From: Rhizopus sp. PT2906
Taxonomy: Eukaryota; Mucoromycota; Mucoromycetes; Mucorales; Rhizopodaceae
Reading direction: 5' to 3'
Length of the DNA stretch: 64,000 nt
Assembly: GCA_025529335.1 (NCBI GenBank)
Contig: JAMYHX010000089.1
Location: 1 to 64,000 of the forward strand
A model generated the notes under the pieces. The model had not been told where the DNA came from and made no database searches. It saw only the letters and a program-made list of their open reading frames with translations. Of this stretch, positions 1-11,941 are shown piece after piece (position 1 is the stretch's first letter; each line of letters opens with the position of its first letter). The position numbers and the translations under genes are program-made.

Positions 1-3
1 AAT

Positions 4-37
<34 letters not shown>

Positions 38-720
38 TAATGCCATAAATACTGAAAAGCATATACTACTTTAAACGGTATTTCAAAATAATAATACCAA
101 ATCCAAAATGTATATTATTATCCAACCCCTTACATAATTAGTTTCAAGACAAATAATAAGCAGAGACTATTGAGATAGTTGCGTTTACGATTATGTATTT
201 TTTTGTCTTAATATGATGATTTACAAGTTAAAGAAAAGTCCTGTAAAAAAGCTATTTATAAATGTAAATGCATTTTGTGATCTATCTATAACAATTTAAA
301 TGATACACTATAACCTTTCAAATAAAACAAGACTATATTTGATTTCATGAAAGTATTCAAGAATATTTAAGGCCATCATGAATTCCGTTACAACCCCCCT
401 CCCCGCTTTCCGTAAATAAAAAACTTCCATGTGATCATTACGATCCAATTGACCAAATCGGTGTATAACATAAAGGCAAAATGTACAAATAAAATTCAAT
501 GCATTGACACCATTTAGGCATAGAATTTCATTCTGTTTGCAAAAACGTTGATTTCTTGAATGTGGGTAATAGTCGTAGTTCTAATCCAAAACCTCTTCTT
601 CCATGCTTCCTTTTTAATTGCTTGTTGCTGCACATTTTATATATAAATATATCTTCTAGTTATTCTAATTTTTCCTTTTTTTCTCTTTTTTGTTTCTCTA
701 AGATTAAAAACTAAATCAAG
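1..720. other. AT-rich non-coding leader
   Basis: I see no supported gene here. The window opens with an A tract of about 26 bases, and the rest is AT-rich with scattered stops in all frames. The last ~120 bases, rich in T and CT, probably hold the promoter and 5' UTR of the kinase gene that starts at 721. Confidence 0.5.
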
Positions 721-831
721 ATGGGATTAAAAGATTCTGTTGATAATTGGGTTCATGGAGGTATTCCAAAACCTGAATCATATGAAAGAAAAAAATTATA
801 CAACTTTGGTGAAGAATTAGGTACAACCTCG

Positions 832-876
<45 letters not shown>

Positions 877-1565
877 GACTTAAATCAAAAACAAAAGAGA
901 AAATTGACTGAAAATTTTATTAAAAGGAAGTGGATCTTACGGATATGTTAAAAAAGCAACTCGTATTAGAGATGATAAAAAAGTCGCCATCAAGATTATT
1001 CCAAAATCAAAAGTGAAGGGCCACTTTGATATGGTTTATTCTGAAATGAAAGTATTGCAAGGCTTATCTCACCCAAATGTTATTGGATTTTATGATTGGT
1101 TCGAGTCTCGGTAATATTTTCTATGCTTTTGACATTGTGGTAGTATTGCTAAGTACTATTATTATTATTGTTATTATTATATTTTAGTGAAAAATTCTAT
1201 CTAGTATTTGAAATGTAAGATAGTATTATCAGGAATCTTGGCATATATTTATATATACATTGCATATGAGCGTAACACAATTACATTTTCCAAACAGAGC
1301 TACTGGAGGTGAATTATTTGAAAGACTATTCGAAAGAGGTAAATTTACAGAAAAAGATGCTCTCGTTGTGATGCGATCTGTATTGAGAGGTTTGGAATAT
1401 TTACATCAAAATAAGATTGTTCATAGAGGTAAAACAATTATATACGGTTTAAATATTTTATTTGCTTTGTATAAATTATAAACTAATTCTTTAATAGACA
1501 TGAAACCAGAAAATTTGTTGTTCAAAACTCCCGAATCGACTGCAGATCTAGTTATTTGTGATTTT

Positions 1566-1604
<39 letters not shown>

Positions 1605-2410
1605 TATATGAATAATGATACAATGGCCAAGAAACTTAATGAAAATTATAGTATTGCAAAAGCAATGCAAGATGATGGAATTGGATTACAAACTGTTTGT
1701 GGCACGCCAGGCTATGTTGGTAATATTTATAGAATTGTAAAATAAATTGATGGCTAATATATTCTAATTTTTCAGCACCTGAGGTTCTTTTGAAAAAGAC
1801 CTATAGTTATCCAGTTGACATTTGGGGCGTTGGGTAAACGGAAATTGTGTAGACATTATCTACATATATTTTATTAATTAAATATGCATACTATATAGTG
1901 TCATTACATATACAGTTCTTTGTGGATATCAACCTTTCCAAGCAGAAGATACTATTGAAATGTTGGACGATATTACACATGCACGTTATGAATTTCATGA
2001 AAGATATTGGAAGAACGTTTCTCCTGATGGTATTAAATGGCTATAACGATATAAAGATTAAAACTCACATCAAAATTATTTTAGCTCGTTCGTTTATCAG
2101 AAAATGTCTTTCATTGAACCCAGATACTAGACCAACAGCAACAGAGGCATTGAATGATATTTGGATGACAGGACGACAAGCAAAAGATATTGATATTTTG
2201 AATACAGTTCGTGAAAACTTTAATGCTCGTAGAACATTTAAAAGTGCTATTAGTGCAGTGAAAGCAATGAATCGTATCAGGGCTCATTCAATGTCAAGAG
2301 TGGTGAATGATGAAAATAAAAGAGCAGCTACTTCTGTGGCTGCTCCAACTTCTCAGGCTATCAGTAGTTTGAATATTGGTACTGACGTTGGAAGAGTAAA
2401 ATCAGTTTAA
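721..2410 (+). CDS. calcium/calmodulin-dependent protein kinase (CAMK1 type)
   Basis: Ser/Thr kinase of the CaMK family. Joined exons 721-820, 927-1110, 1188-1214, 1298-1428, 1498-1567, 1652-1719, 1776-1833, 1899-2029 and 2085-2410 give an uninterrupted 364-residue protein, the usual length for fungal CaMKs. Kinase landmarks appear in order: glycine loop GSGSYGYV at residues 34-41, lysine in VAIKII (K56), catalytic HRDMKPEN (D148), DFG (169-171), activation loop ending CGTPGYVAPE, and DIWGVG. The ~70 residues after the kinase domain are basic and rich in Ser/Ala, where CaMKs carry the autoinhibitory and calmodulin-binding segment; the stretch around SAVKAMNRIRAHS could bind calmodulin. It is expected to respond to cytosolic calcium. 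Eight introns are all small. The first holds a run of 43 A. The family call is firm; the exact paralogue is not. Confidence 0.9.
832..874 (+). repeat. poly-A run (43 nt) inside intron 1 of the kinase gene
   Basis: 43 consecutive A lie 11 nt after the GTACAA donor of intron 1 (821-926). If the intron were retained, the reading frame would gain a long lysine stretch. Splicing removes it and restores the kinase glycine loop exactly. Confidence 0.85.
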
Positions 2411-3516
2411 TTATCATATCAGCTTCTAGTTTTCACTAAATATCACAAAACTTAATTCTAAAAACAAATATTCATCATAATCATGTATAATAAATGTACC
2501 GTATGTTCCTTTTCCCATTTAATGATGATTGATTGATGAAAAAATCTATCTTAAATTAGGTTTCTTGGTTCTAAACAGTTTTTCAATCAGTTCAATTTTT
2601 TTTTTAAAAATATATGTAAGCTATAATAAATATTGTATCACATCTCTTGACCATAAGTAATTTTTTTTTCTTGAAAAAACCTCTTATTGATTGATTTACG
2701 GGTCAGATTGTATAGACCTTTTTTTATGAAGAAATAACGTCGCGCAATGAAACTCCGGGAGCTTTTGTTAATGTTTCAAATATTTTTTTAAGCTGCTGCA
2801 GTTGGTTTAGACAGAAATACTATACTGGAAATGAATCAGCAGCATATAAAGTATCATGTAATGTTTTTTATTTGGCTAAAAATGGCTGATTTCTACTGTT
2901 TTTACATTCAAGATAAAGATACAATTTTTTTTTAACTATTAGTGACTAGTTCGATGAGAAAAAGACGTTTAATAAGGGAAATAAGCGCGTTTTTTGTTTA
3001 ACTGCACTACAAAAATGGTTCAGAGTATAGTAAAAGTTGCATAACTTCTTATGAATTACTAGTATTTTTCATTTTATTTTAATTTATAATAATGATAATC
3101 CCCTAAAATTAAAAAATTCTAGGGAATGGGTTATCAAAAAATTTGGGTAATCTTCCTTTGTGTCCCGCATCCACGGAAATCTTTAGTAAAAGGCGAAAGA
3201 TTTATCCGATATGAGCACAAGACAGAAGTACAAAGAACTATCTAACAACAAGAAATGGTGGCCTTTTTATACTTTTTTGAAAGAGCAAAAAAAAAAAATT
3301 ATATGGTCACATTAATATGGTCACATTTTAGATGGAAGTCTATAGAACGATAAGTTTATTAAGCCAATTAAAACTATATGAATTTACGCTAATTTAATAG
3401 TAGTGCAACATTAGAGTTTAACACTAATGAAACGACAGGTCTGAGTGATATTTAGGCTATACAAATACATAGAGCTGATAGGAAATGATGATAATTTATT
3501 CAAATAAAAATAACAT
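2411..3516. other. intergenic, nothing recognised
   Basis: About 1.1 kb between two convergent genes. It contains T- and A-rich tracts and no open frame of convincing composition on either strand. Both neighbouring transcripts must end here. Confidence 0.5.
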
Positions 3517-4230
3517 TTAAGGGCAAAATACAACTTGATAGGCAGCAGCCTTACATCCATAAACACTTGTAGCATCGTCGAAAGCGTAACTATAAGCCTC
3601 AGGACATTGAGCCTTAATATTTTGAGCATAATGATTTGAAGTACATGTTACAGCTGAATTAAAAGCACCAGTACAACAAAACTTGGCATCGCCATATTTT
3701 GAACAAGCACTTTCACAAGCAACAAATTTACCTAGACTATTCAACGATTGTAAATCAAGCGGACATGTAGGAAGACTTTTACATTCAGAAGGTCTACAAT
3801 GTCTTTTATCTATTTTCACTAATTGATCTAGTCCATTAATCATTTGTGGTTCAATGCGAATTGGGTAATTGTAACCATCGACAAATGAGACATCGTAATA
3901 GTCAATATCGGTAAGGACAGAGGATAATTTGAATTCTGCTAATGAAGCTGGACTATCTGCTCCTGCAATTTCACAACTGTGGATATCGCAGGTTTCTCTT
4001 GCCCAAATACGACCTGCCCAATTTGTTTGAAAGGCGAGTTTGTGCGTTTTGCCTGGTTCTAATGGAACAATATGGCCTTGAGGTTCCTCGTTGGTCTGAT
4101 ATCCAATTTGAAGTTTATGGCCGCATTGGTTTAATATATTAATTTGTTTGGTATCAGCGCTACCAGATGGTGCTGCATGAGTTGTAAATGATAATAAAAC
4201 CAGAACTGTTACTATTGAAAATGCTTTCAT
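3517..4230 (-). CDS. secreted thaumatin-like protein
   Basis: Intronless 237-residue ORF. Residues 1-19 form a classic signal peptide (MKAFSIVTVLVLLSFTTHA). The mature part is rich in cysteine and matches the thaumatin/PR-5 family: an N-terminal beta strand after NILNQCGHKLQIG, an aromatic/basic segment NWAGRIWARETC, then the Cys-rich half with SECKSLPTCP and KFCCTGAF, ending near VYGCKAAAYQVVFCP. Cysteines are paired as expected for disulfides. Fungal thaumatin-like proteins are cell-wall or extracellular proteins, some with beta-1,3-glucanase activity; activity cannot be read from this sequence. A poly-purine GA tract lies upstream of the next gene but no shared regulation is visible. Confidence 0.9.
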   Translation of the reverse strand: MKAFSIVTVLVLLSFTTHAAPSGSADTKQINILNQCGHKLQIGYQTNEEPQGHIVPLEPGKTHKLAFQTNWAGRIWARETCDIHSCEIAGADSPASLAEFKLSSVLTDIDYYDVSFVDGYNYPIRIEPQMINGLDQLVKIDKRHCRPSECKSLPTCPLDLQSLNSLGKFVACESACSKYGDAKFCCTGAFNSAVTCTSNHYAQNIKAQCPEAYSYAFDDATSVYGCKAAAYQVVFCP

Positions 4231-4366
4231 AATATTGCTTTGGGAGAAACAGATTTTTATTATACAATTATTAACATTTGGTATTTATATATGATTTCCC
4301 TACCCCCTTCATATTGAATATAAATTCTCGATTGAGAAAAAAAAGCCTCCTTATCATTCTCGAAGC

Positions 4367-4374
4367 TAATAGAG

Positions 4375-4405
<31 letters not shown>

Positions 4406-4407
4406 TT
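4367..4407. repeat. GA-rich simple repeat
   Basis: Imperfect (GAGAGAAA)n microsatellite between the thaumatin-like gene start and the THOC1 gene end. Confidence 0.8.
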
Positions 4408-4449
4408 AGAAGGGAGAGACATAGTTTATTAACAATTTGATCTTTAGGT

Positions 4450-6581
4450 TTAATCCTTCATTTCAGTATCTTTGTTTGTAGTTTCGTCTATTAGAATATC
4501 TCTTGCTTTTGTTAAAGCACCAATTTCAGCCTGTACATGATCTTCTGTAATTTTATCGCCTACGATAAAGTCTGGAATTGCTGGTTTAGTCGCTGAATCA
4601 TCATCATCTTGTTCACCACCATTTTCGGTGGTTTCATTTAATTTTTCATTCATTTCTTTATAACTGTCTTTTTTGGCAGCATAGAATAATCGAATAAGTG
4701 ATGGATGACTTTCATAGACAATTCTGGAGGCTTGTAATAATGTGCCATTAGCATAATTAAATCTTTCTTGAGGAGGATCAAGTGAATCATCTAATTCCAT
4801 TAGTGAGCCATCAATTACTTGTATTCCAGAAGGGATTTTAGGTCGATTTCTACATCAGAGTTAATATGGCATTCTAATGATAGCATTTACAAACTTACAG
4901 CATAAAACTGGACAACGATATGCTATTATCTTTGCTAAACAATTTAGATACTTCTTGGTTACCATGAGAGTAACGGTATTTTCTTGGTGGTGCTTCTAAT
5001 CTTGGTTTTTTGCTTAATCTATTTTGTTCTAATTTTTTATTGTCTCTAGGTTGCTTTTCAAATGCAGGACATCCAGATGCCTTCCATATAATCCAATGAC
5101 GCTCATGTTCCAAGATGGTCAATATGATGTCTGTGTATAATTTACCATGAGGTTTAATGGCTCTTAAAAGTTTTAACAACACTTGTTTTGTTTCATCAAT
5201 CCATTTAATTTGATCATCAGAGAGTGTATATGAAGGTTGAATGAGTGATTGTTTGGTTGCTCCACGTGCTGCTAATGCTTCTTTTGTCTTTTCTTTTTCT
5301 TCAGTCGAAAATCCAGAAAGATATTGAAACAAGATTAAATATTGAACAATGAGATTTCTTCTAAATCTAGCATCTTCCATTTCCAAATCTAATAATCTTC
5401 TACTACTTAATAATCTTGGAAATCGATAATCACGATTGATGAGAGCTAGCATTTCCTCCACAATAACAGGATCTTCTTCCATGCTTGATTTGTCTTCTTG
5501 TTCAAACTCTTCTCTTGATCTTTTTAAACCTTCATTCTTTCTAGCACCTAATATCTCTGCTTCCTTTTCACCAATAATTCCAAATCTTTCTACAATTTTA
5601 TCTGTTCCTTTTTGTAACTTTTCAAAGTTTTCATCAGCAAATATAGTAGGCGGATTTGAGAAATAGACACGAGTAGACCAAAATAATTTATAAAATGCCT
5701 TTTGATCATCTGTATGTGTGTGCGTTTTGTGCATTAATATAAAAATATATATCAACCAAAATTTATATTTTGTGTACCTGTCATGTTGGGGTCTGCATCT
5801 ACTTGTTCATCTGAATCGAAATGAATCATATCTGTATTGAAATCACCTCTTAAATTTACACCAGATCTTTCACCAAGAGGAAAGGAATTTGCAAGAAACA
5901 TAAGGATTCTACCACAAAATACAGTATTGGTTTCTTTTGATAGTCTACGAAGCAAATCATTGCACATTCTTAAAAGAATGAGGCCTTTTCCTTTACCAGG
6001 AACCATATCCTATAATGATTGTGTATTAGAACTAATTGCCATGTAGATAAATTAATATAAATTTTACCACGGTAATTCTTGATTTGCGTTTTTCAATGTA
6101 ATTAAATATCTTTTCACAACCATTTGTAGTATGAGATTCAGATAATTCTTCTAGAAAAGTCAATGGTACAACAACGTCCAATAAATCGACATCTATTTTT
6201 ACGTGATTAGCTTTGTAATTCTCTCTGAAAACACCATTAAAACTTACTAGTTTCTGTACAATACAATACAATATCCAAACAATCGAAAATTTTGTTGAAT
6301 TTTTCATCGCTTTGTTCCAAATCAATCATTTGTAAAAGCGTTCTACGAAATATAACTTCTGTTGCATTCTTTCTCCAATCTTGTTTGCTTTCATCTGGCA
6401 TCTTGATATTTAATTTGTTTTCACTTCCACCTAAAGGTTGAATGTTTTTTTGTACCAAGTCTTGAATAACATTGAATGGAACTTCTGAAACTTGATTATC
6501 GTTTCTGTAATCTGTGGTGGATAAAAGACAATTTTTAATTGCTTTGTCAATCTCGTCTCGATAGATTAAAAACTTTGACAT
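4450..6581 (-). CDS. THO complex subunit 1 (Hpr1/THOC1)
   Basis: Component of the nuclear THO/TREX complex, which couples transcription elongation to mRNA packaging and export. Exons (minus) 6581-6248, 6192-6068, 6009-5778, 5709-4899 and 4849-4450 join in frame to 633 residues, close to human THOC1 (657). Recognisable family blocks are LEELSESHTTNGCEKIFNYI, GKGKGLILLRMCNDLLRRLS, FCGRILMFLANSFPLGERSG, FYKLFWSTRVYFSNP and RRNLIVQYLILFQYL. The C-terminus is acidic and charged. The first intron (55 nt) has a GTAAGT donor, a CTAAT branch and a TAG acceptor; a spurious in-frame reading runs through it in another frame. Start is the first ATG of exon 1, just downstream (on the minus strand) of a T-tract. 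Confidence 0.88.
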
Positions 6582-6999
6582 GGTAGGTTTTTTTTTTTTT
6601 TTTTTTTGATAAAGAAGAACAAGAGAAAATTATGATTATCGCGCTTATTGTGTCCAGTAGAGGTTTTTGGGCAATGAAAGAAGGAAACTCAGCCGATATA
6701 ATTTTCGATGGTAGCTTATTTTTAAAGAGTTCTTATATCAAATGTGAAATATATAAAAGTATATTTAAATAGTATGAATATACTGTAAGATGTACGTTTT
6801 ATTTTTATTTTTTTATTTTTTTTAATGCAAAAATCAAATAAACCTTGAATTTTTAAGTAATTTTTTGCCTACTGTCCACTTGAAATATATCTATTTTCAA
6901 ATCTAAAATGAGCTCAAAGTGACTTGGTAAGCTTGAAAGCTAAATAGTTGGATGTCAAACGTTTCATAGAAACCAGATTTATCACTTAAATTCAATACA
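6582..6999. other. divergent promoter region THOC1/POT1
   Basis: 418 bp between the start codons of two divergently oriented genes. It holds poly-T/A tracts (6591-6608, 6800-6823) and no ORF. It likely carries both promoters; no defined motif was recognised. Confidence 0.5.
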
Positions 7000-8941
7000 A
7001 TGCTAGAGGAATTAACTAAAAATTACAAAAATACTCTACGAGTATGATTCATCAACATAAACAAGTTTGGATGTACTAATAAAAAAAATCGTTAATATAG
7101 AAATACTCTTGGAAAGGTTTAGAAGATTTTATAGATATTTCATATAAATATCCTCCAACAGATGTATTTGTACAAGTGATGGGCATGTCTCCTCAGAAGA
7201 AACCAAAATATGGCGATAGAGGTACAAGATGAAGAAAAAGAAAAAAAAAAAAAACAAAGCATAGTATTTATTGTTGTTTTGTTTTATATATATATATATA
7301 GATTGGTCAATAGCTATGGATATTGTTGATCCCACTATTCCAATGGTGCATGGAAAACAAGCATACTATACATGTGTATTTTTTCGAAGAAATAGTGCTG
7401 ATCTTCCAAAAGTAGAGATTGGACACTATATCTTATTAAGAAAAGCATCTATTCAAGTATGGAAAGATCGACCGCAACTCAAATCTGGACCAGATTCACC
7501 ATTTCAAGTATTATCTAATGTTGGAGAATATGATAGATCAAAAGATTTTGCTATGCATTTAGGAGATGATGAAATATATCAATCATTTAAAGCATGGAGA
7601 AGCGCTAAAGAAAAATTAGTTCCTAATGGTTTTGGTGAATCTGGAGCTAAATTGAGAGGAAGACCTACACTTTCAACCGAAGAATTAATGAAAAAACGCC
7701 AATATCAATATTTTAATTATATTGGCATGATTGTAGGATGCTGGGAAAAAAAGAGGAATACACGCACTATAAAGTTAACTGATTTTACAGTAAATCCATA
7801 TCCATATACACGAAAAGAAAACACGGGAGATGATGGAGTTATTGGCATTGTAACACCCGATATAATGCTTCAATGTACATTATGGGATAATCATGCTGAT
7901 AATTGTCCTGAACTCAAATTTGGTGATTATGTACATTTGAAAAATTGTGTTAGAAACAGAAATGAACCTGAAAAGAGCTACCTAGAAATCTCTATTAGAG
8001 GAAATACTAGTAGTGAACCTCATGTTACCAAAATTAATGAAAATGATACTAGTTTGAAAGCTCTATTAAAGAGAAAAGCAGAACTTGAAGCTGCTGTTGC
8101 TCGAGAAAGATCACCAAATATTGAGCTTGTTGCAAGTCCAATTCGAACAAGTAGGAAATTGAGTAATTTGAAACAAATATTTGTGTTTAATTCATAGATT
8201 TCTTTCAGGAGTAACTGATTTGAAGGCTCTAATTTCCATTAAGGAATTGATAGAAAAGGAGGTAAGAGAGTTTGATTTGGTATTTTCATACAAAAAAAAA
8301 AGAGCCTGATATGTTTGAAAGGATACTGGAATTGAATACATTAGAGCAACAGTTCAAAAATATAGACCACTTGATATATCATCATGGCTAAGAGACTTTT
8401 GCAAATTTTGTAAAAAAACGTAAGAATTCATATAAATTTGATTGAAAATTTCTATTTTCTAAATCTTTTTGGTTGTTAGATTTGCTTCTACGATCTCAGA
8501 ACAATGTAATCTATGCGGTAATTTATTAAAGCCAGTCTATAAAGCTGGTTTTGTTTTACAAGATGAGAAGGAATCACAATTAGTAGTTTGGGTGTTTGAT
8601 GAAGCAGCAGTAGGTTTAGATTGTGTTGTTTGCTATATAGTTTAACCAAATTTTATTTTAAATAGGATAAATTGTTTGAAGAATATCCAGCTCAAAGGTA
8701 CATAAATACTCAACATGTGTTCTGGTAGAGCCAAATCAATCTAACACTTCATTTAAAAAGATTAAAAAATGACCCTTCTCTTTGGGAGCAATTTGAAAGA
8801 TATATGATATTAGCTCAACATGAAATAATCAAACCGTATTTTGATTTCGGTATTAAGAAATACTTTTCTACTTCCGATTCTTTTGGTGATGGTTGGAACT
8901 ATTCTATTGTGAATACAGAGTTTGTTTTAGAGGATGATTAG
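7000..8941 (+). CDS. pot1: protection of telomeres protein POT1
   Basis: Single-stranded telomeric DNA-binding shelterin protein. Exons 7000-7041, 7101-7221, 7302-8162, 8209-8261, 8322-8419, 8480-8609, 8666-8697 and 8731-8941 give 515 residues. The Telo_bind OB fold (about residues 20-130) shows TDVFVQVMGMSPQKKP, DWSIAMDIVDPTIP and YTCVFFRRNSADLP, then GHYILLRKASIQVW, typical of POT1 OB1. A second OB fold follows (YFNYIGMIVGCWEKK ... VTPDIMLQCTLWDNHAD ... FGDYVHLKN). The C-terminal part carries FCKFC and CNLC pairs that could form the zinc site of the POT1 C-terminal domain. The start is chosen because exon 1 opens in frame and joins the OB1 strand across a TACTAAT-branched intron. The exon 3 donor could also be GTAGGA slightly upstream, same phase. 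The last intron is only 33 nt. Confidence 0.87.
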
Positions 8942-9378
8942 ATGTCGTCTTTTTATAGTATAAGCAATTATTATCTTGCAGTAAAGAAAAAAAGAGAGGC
9001 TGATTATTATTTCATAATAGTGATGTGATGTATCAAGTATAACCCAAGCAAATAATTATAGTATATATATATATATATTTAGTATCGTAAACATTTCTTT
9101 GGAAAATAAAAATGGCTTTTGAGATGATTTTGATTTATTGATTGAACCACAAAAAAAGCAACGGTTTTGAAGTTTTTTTTTTTTTTTTTTTTTTTGAAAA
9201 ATCATGGTTGCATTTTTAATCTTTCAAGGCATTGTTTGCAATAATTTAAAAAGACACAAAAGCCATTGAAAACACAATTTAACATATCAGTATTGCAGCA
9301 GTAATTTTATTTGAAAATAAAAAGTTAACTATTGAATATCCTTAAAATGGCTCTTCCTTATATTTTAGGTTTTCTATT
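8942..9378. other. convergent intergenic spacer
   Basis: 437 bp between the stop codons of POT1 (+) and the ENGase gene (-). It contains a TA microsatellite near 9062-9078 and a 22-nt T tract at 9174-9195. No gene seen; it should hold the two 3' UTRs and polyadenylation sites. Confidence 0.55.
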
Positions 9379-11941
9379 TCACGCAATTGCTATATCTAAA
9401 CTGGCTAATGCAGAAGTATACCCCTCTCTATTAACAGCTTCTACCACAATTCTATGCGCTCGAGATTTATTGACGCAAGTTAAACCAGATACTCGATATT
9501 GTTCACAAAATGCAGTTCCTAAAAAGGTACGAGTATTGATATCTCCATCAATTTCATGAGATACAATGAAATAGTCAACCACTTTCCAACCAGGTTGAAT
9601 ACCAGATTCATTTTTCCATGAAAGAGTACCAAAGTATTGATATATCTCATCCTGAGCAGCAATACCACTAAGATCTTCTTTTTCTTCGTTATTGGTTAAA
9701 GGCTGAACCTTTTTCGTGTACTTATCTGACCATTCAAGATTTCGTATTTGCAATGCTTGAGCATTTGTTGTGGTAGTGGGCACAATACTCAAATGACCCA
9801 AACAAGCAATAACATGAGAAGTTAATCCAACAAAACTAGCAGTATTGACAACAACACTCACTTCAATACGCTTGATAAATAACTGATTTCCGTTTGAAAC
9901 AGAAGGTATATCAATGGTTTTAGTGATCCAATCATTTTCACCTGTAGTTTCTTTTGTTGCAGGGAATAGGAAACATCTACTTTCACATGCATCTTTTGTT
10001 GTAGTGATAGTAGCTCGAAACCCATCTTCATAAGCAGCATCTGTTAAATTGCTGGGTGGAGACCATGATTGAAAGAATTCGTTTGTATCTGTATTGTTAG
10101 ATGCATTTAAAGAGAAATGACATGATAATATAACCTTGACATCGTCCATTAATAATGTTCTATAAACATATTTTAGTTGACAGCCTTGACTGACATCGAC
10201 GTTGAGTTGGTATAAAGGGATGGTGATTTCTGATTCCATGTCTCGAGATTCTCGATGATTGAGTCGTTGACCAACTACTACAAGTGACGTGCCTCCAAGG
10301 TATGCGCCATGTTCACTTTGAAGAGAACAATGGAAGGCAATGTTCTTGTCGTCTGGGTATGCTATAGGTTCTCTGTATTTGAGATTAGGTAGTATTGATT
10401 GATGTGATAAATGCGACCAAGGTTGACACAACAGTTTCTATGATAATTTGTTATAATTCATATTAAAGAATGTAGCACATTTGTTAAAACTTTACTTTTC
10501 CCCGGTAATAAAAGCGTTCACCAAATCCTCTATCGAAATTGGTACTAAACCATTCTTTTCCAGGTACAGAAATAATTGATACTGTATCTGAAATTCCTTT
10601 TCTATGACCATACATCAACTCATCTTCACTAGAAATGATGTTGCGCGTTAGAAGAGGCAATATTACAAGTACTTGTTTTCCTTACCTATCATCACTTTCT
10701 GTATCTACATTATTATTTTTGGTTTCCTTTGGAGGCGGTGGAGGATAATCAGAATATTCACCACCACACCAAAACAAACTATCCATTTTTTCAAATTCAC
10801 TTTTATCAAAATTTTCGTAAGTCCAAGCCATAGCAAACAAAGCTGAAGATGTTTGAGCAGAACTAGCGGCTTTTACACCTTTATAAGATTTAAATCCTCC
10901 ACCTCCATATGTATGTCTTCCCCAAACATCTGTTCCAAAATACACATCAAGACCAGTTTTACCGTGTCTTTCAGCTAATCTTCTTGCCATTTCTGGATAT
11001 TCCTTTTTCCACCAATAATTTAAGAAGATACCATCTGTATTTTCGAAAAATAACTCATTCTTTATGGTGAGTTGATTCTGCCAGTTGATTTCGCCTGTGT
11101 TTGTCATACTATCGTACCAAATTACTTTTGATCCTGGAATCTCAGAGTGCATCGATTCAGTGAGATAATGAAGAAATCTAAGTACATTAATTTAGTATAT
11201 ACATATATACGTATGTATGTAAAATTGGACTATGACATACTTTGCTAGTTCCTGGGCTTTGTATTGTGGATTGGTAGGAAAGGGAAAAAATTCACATTCA
11301 ATGTTGAACAACCAACCATCGAAACCGTAGTGTTTCGCGATTGCAACTATTATATTTATTAATTGATTGAATTGCACCCTTTATTAAGCTATACCCACCT
11401 AGTTTATCTGCGTAAAAGGGGCTCCATAATCGCATTGGATCCTCATCATTATTGTTTAAGGTAGGTGGGCCATTAAGCAAGGCCTCCATTTCATGCATTT
11501 GATTATTTCCTTCAACCAAAAAAGTGCCAAAGCATTGAACACCATTTCTATGACAAGTATTAGTCCAATTGACAGGAGGAATTGAAACACGTTCATGTGA
11601 AAAACTATGTATATGTATTTAAATTATTTGAATATTGTTATGATGGTATTTTTTTAGAATTTTTACTAAATAAATATATCAGTCAAATGCCAATATTGAA
11701 CATGATAAATATCTTGATAATCATTGCCTTGAATGTATTCATCTTCTTTATATCCCCCTGCCATATCATGAGTCAATAAAAGTCTAGGTTTCAGGGCAGA
11801 AGAATTATCGCGTGGCTGTAATGAAATATTGGATATATTGAACTTTACGTTACTTGGACTCCAATCATAAAGATCTTTCATGGTTTTAAGAGCAAAAGAT
11901 TTTGGAGCTAAAGAGTCCTTTTGTAGTATACGTGAAGGCAT
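9379..11941 (-). CDS. endo-beta-N-acetylglucosaminidase, GH85 (Endo-M type)
   Basis: Glycosidase that cleaves the GlcNAc-beta-1,4-GlcNAc core of N-glycans; members of this type can also transglycosylate. Exons 11941-11667, 11604-11399, 11346-11241, 11177-10686, 10628-10496 and 10437-9379 join to 756 residues. No signal peptide is visible, consistent with a cytosolic ENGase. The catalytic block FDGWLFNIE places N175 and E177, and VIWYDSM places Y217, the same numbers as the residues characterised in Mucor hiemalis Endo-M. FLNYWW, YFGTDVWGR and WTYENF follow. The C-terminal ~350 residues are beta-rich modules. The start is the ATG at 11941 rather than a codon 11 triplets upstream, because this start reproduces the Endo-M numbering. 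A short + strand ORF over the 3' end is an antisense shadow. Confidence 0.95.

Noticed and set aside
721..951. A 76-codon frame with a long polylysine run.
   Set aside because: The lysine codons come from poly-A inside intron 1; splicing 821-926 restores the kinase glycine loop.
6237..6325. Frame overlap in THOC1 suggesting a frameshift or a 23-25-nt intron.
   Set aside because: A normal 55-nt intron with GTAAGT donor, CTAAT branch and TAG acceptor (6247-6193) joins the exons in frame.
9332..9559. A + strand ORF starting with a signal-peptide-like sequence (MALPYILGFLFHAIAISKLA).
   Set aside because: It lies antisense to the conserved 3' end of the GH85 gene, stops after ~70 codons and has no domain. 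The hydrophobic start is the complement of the coding tail and 3' UTR.
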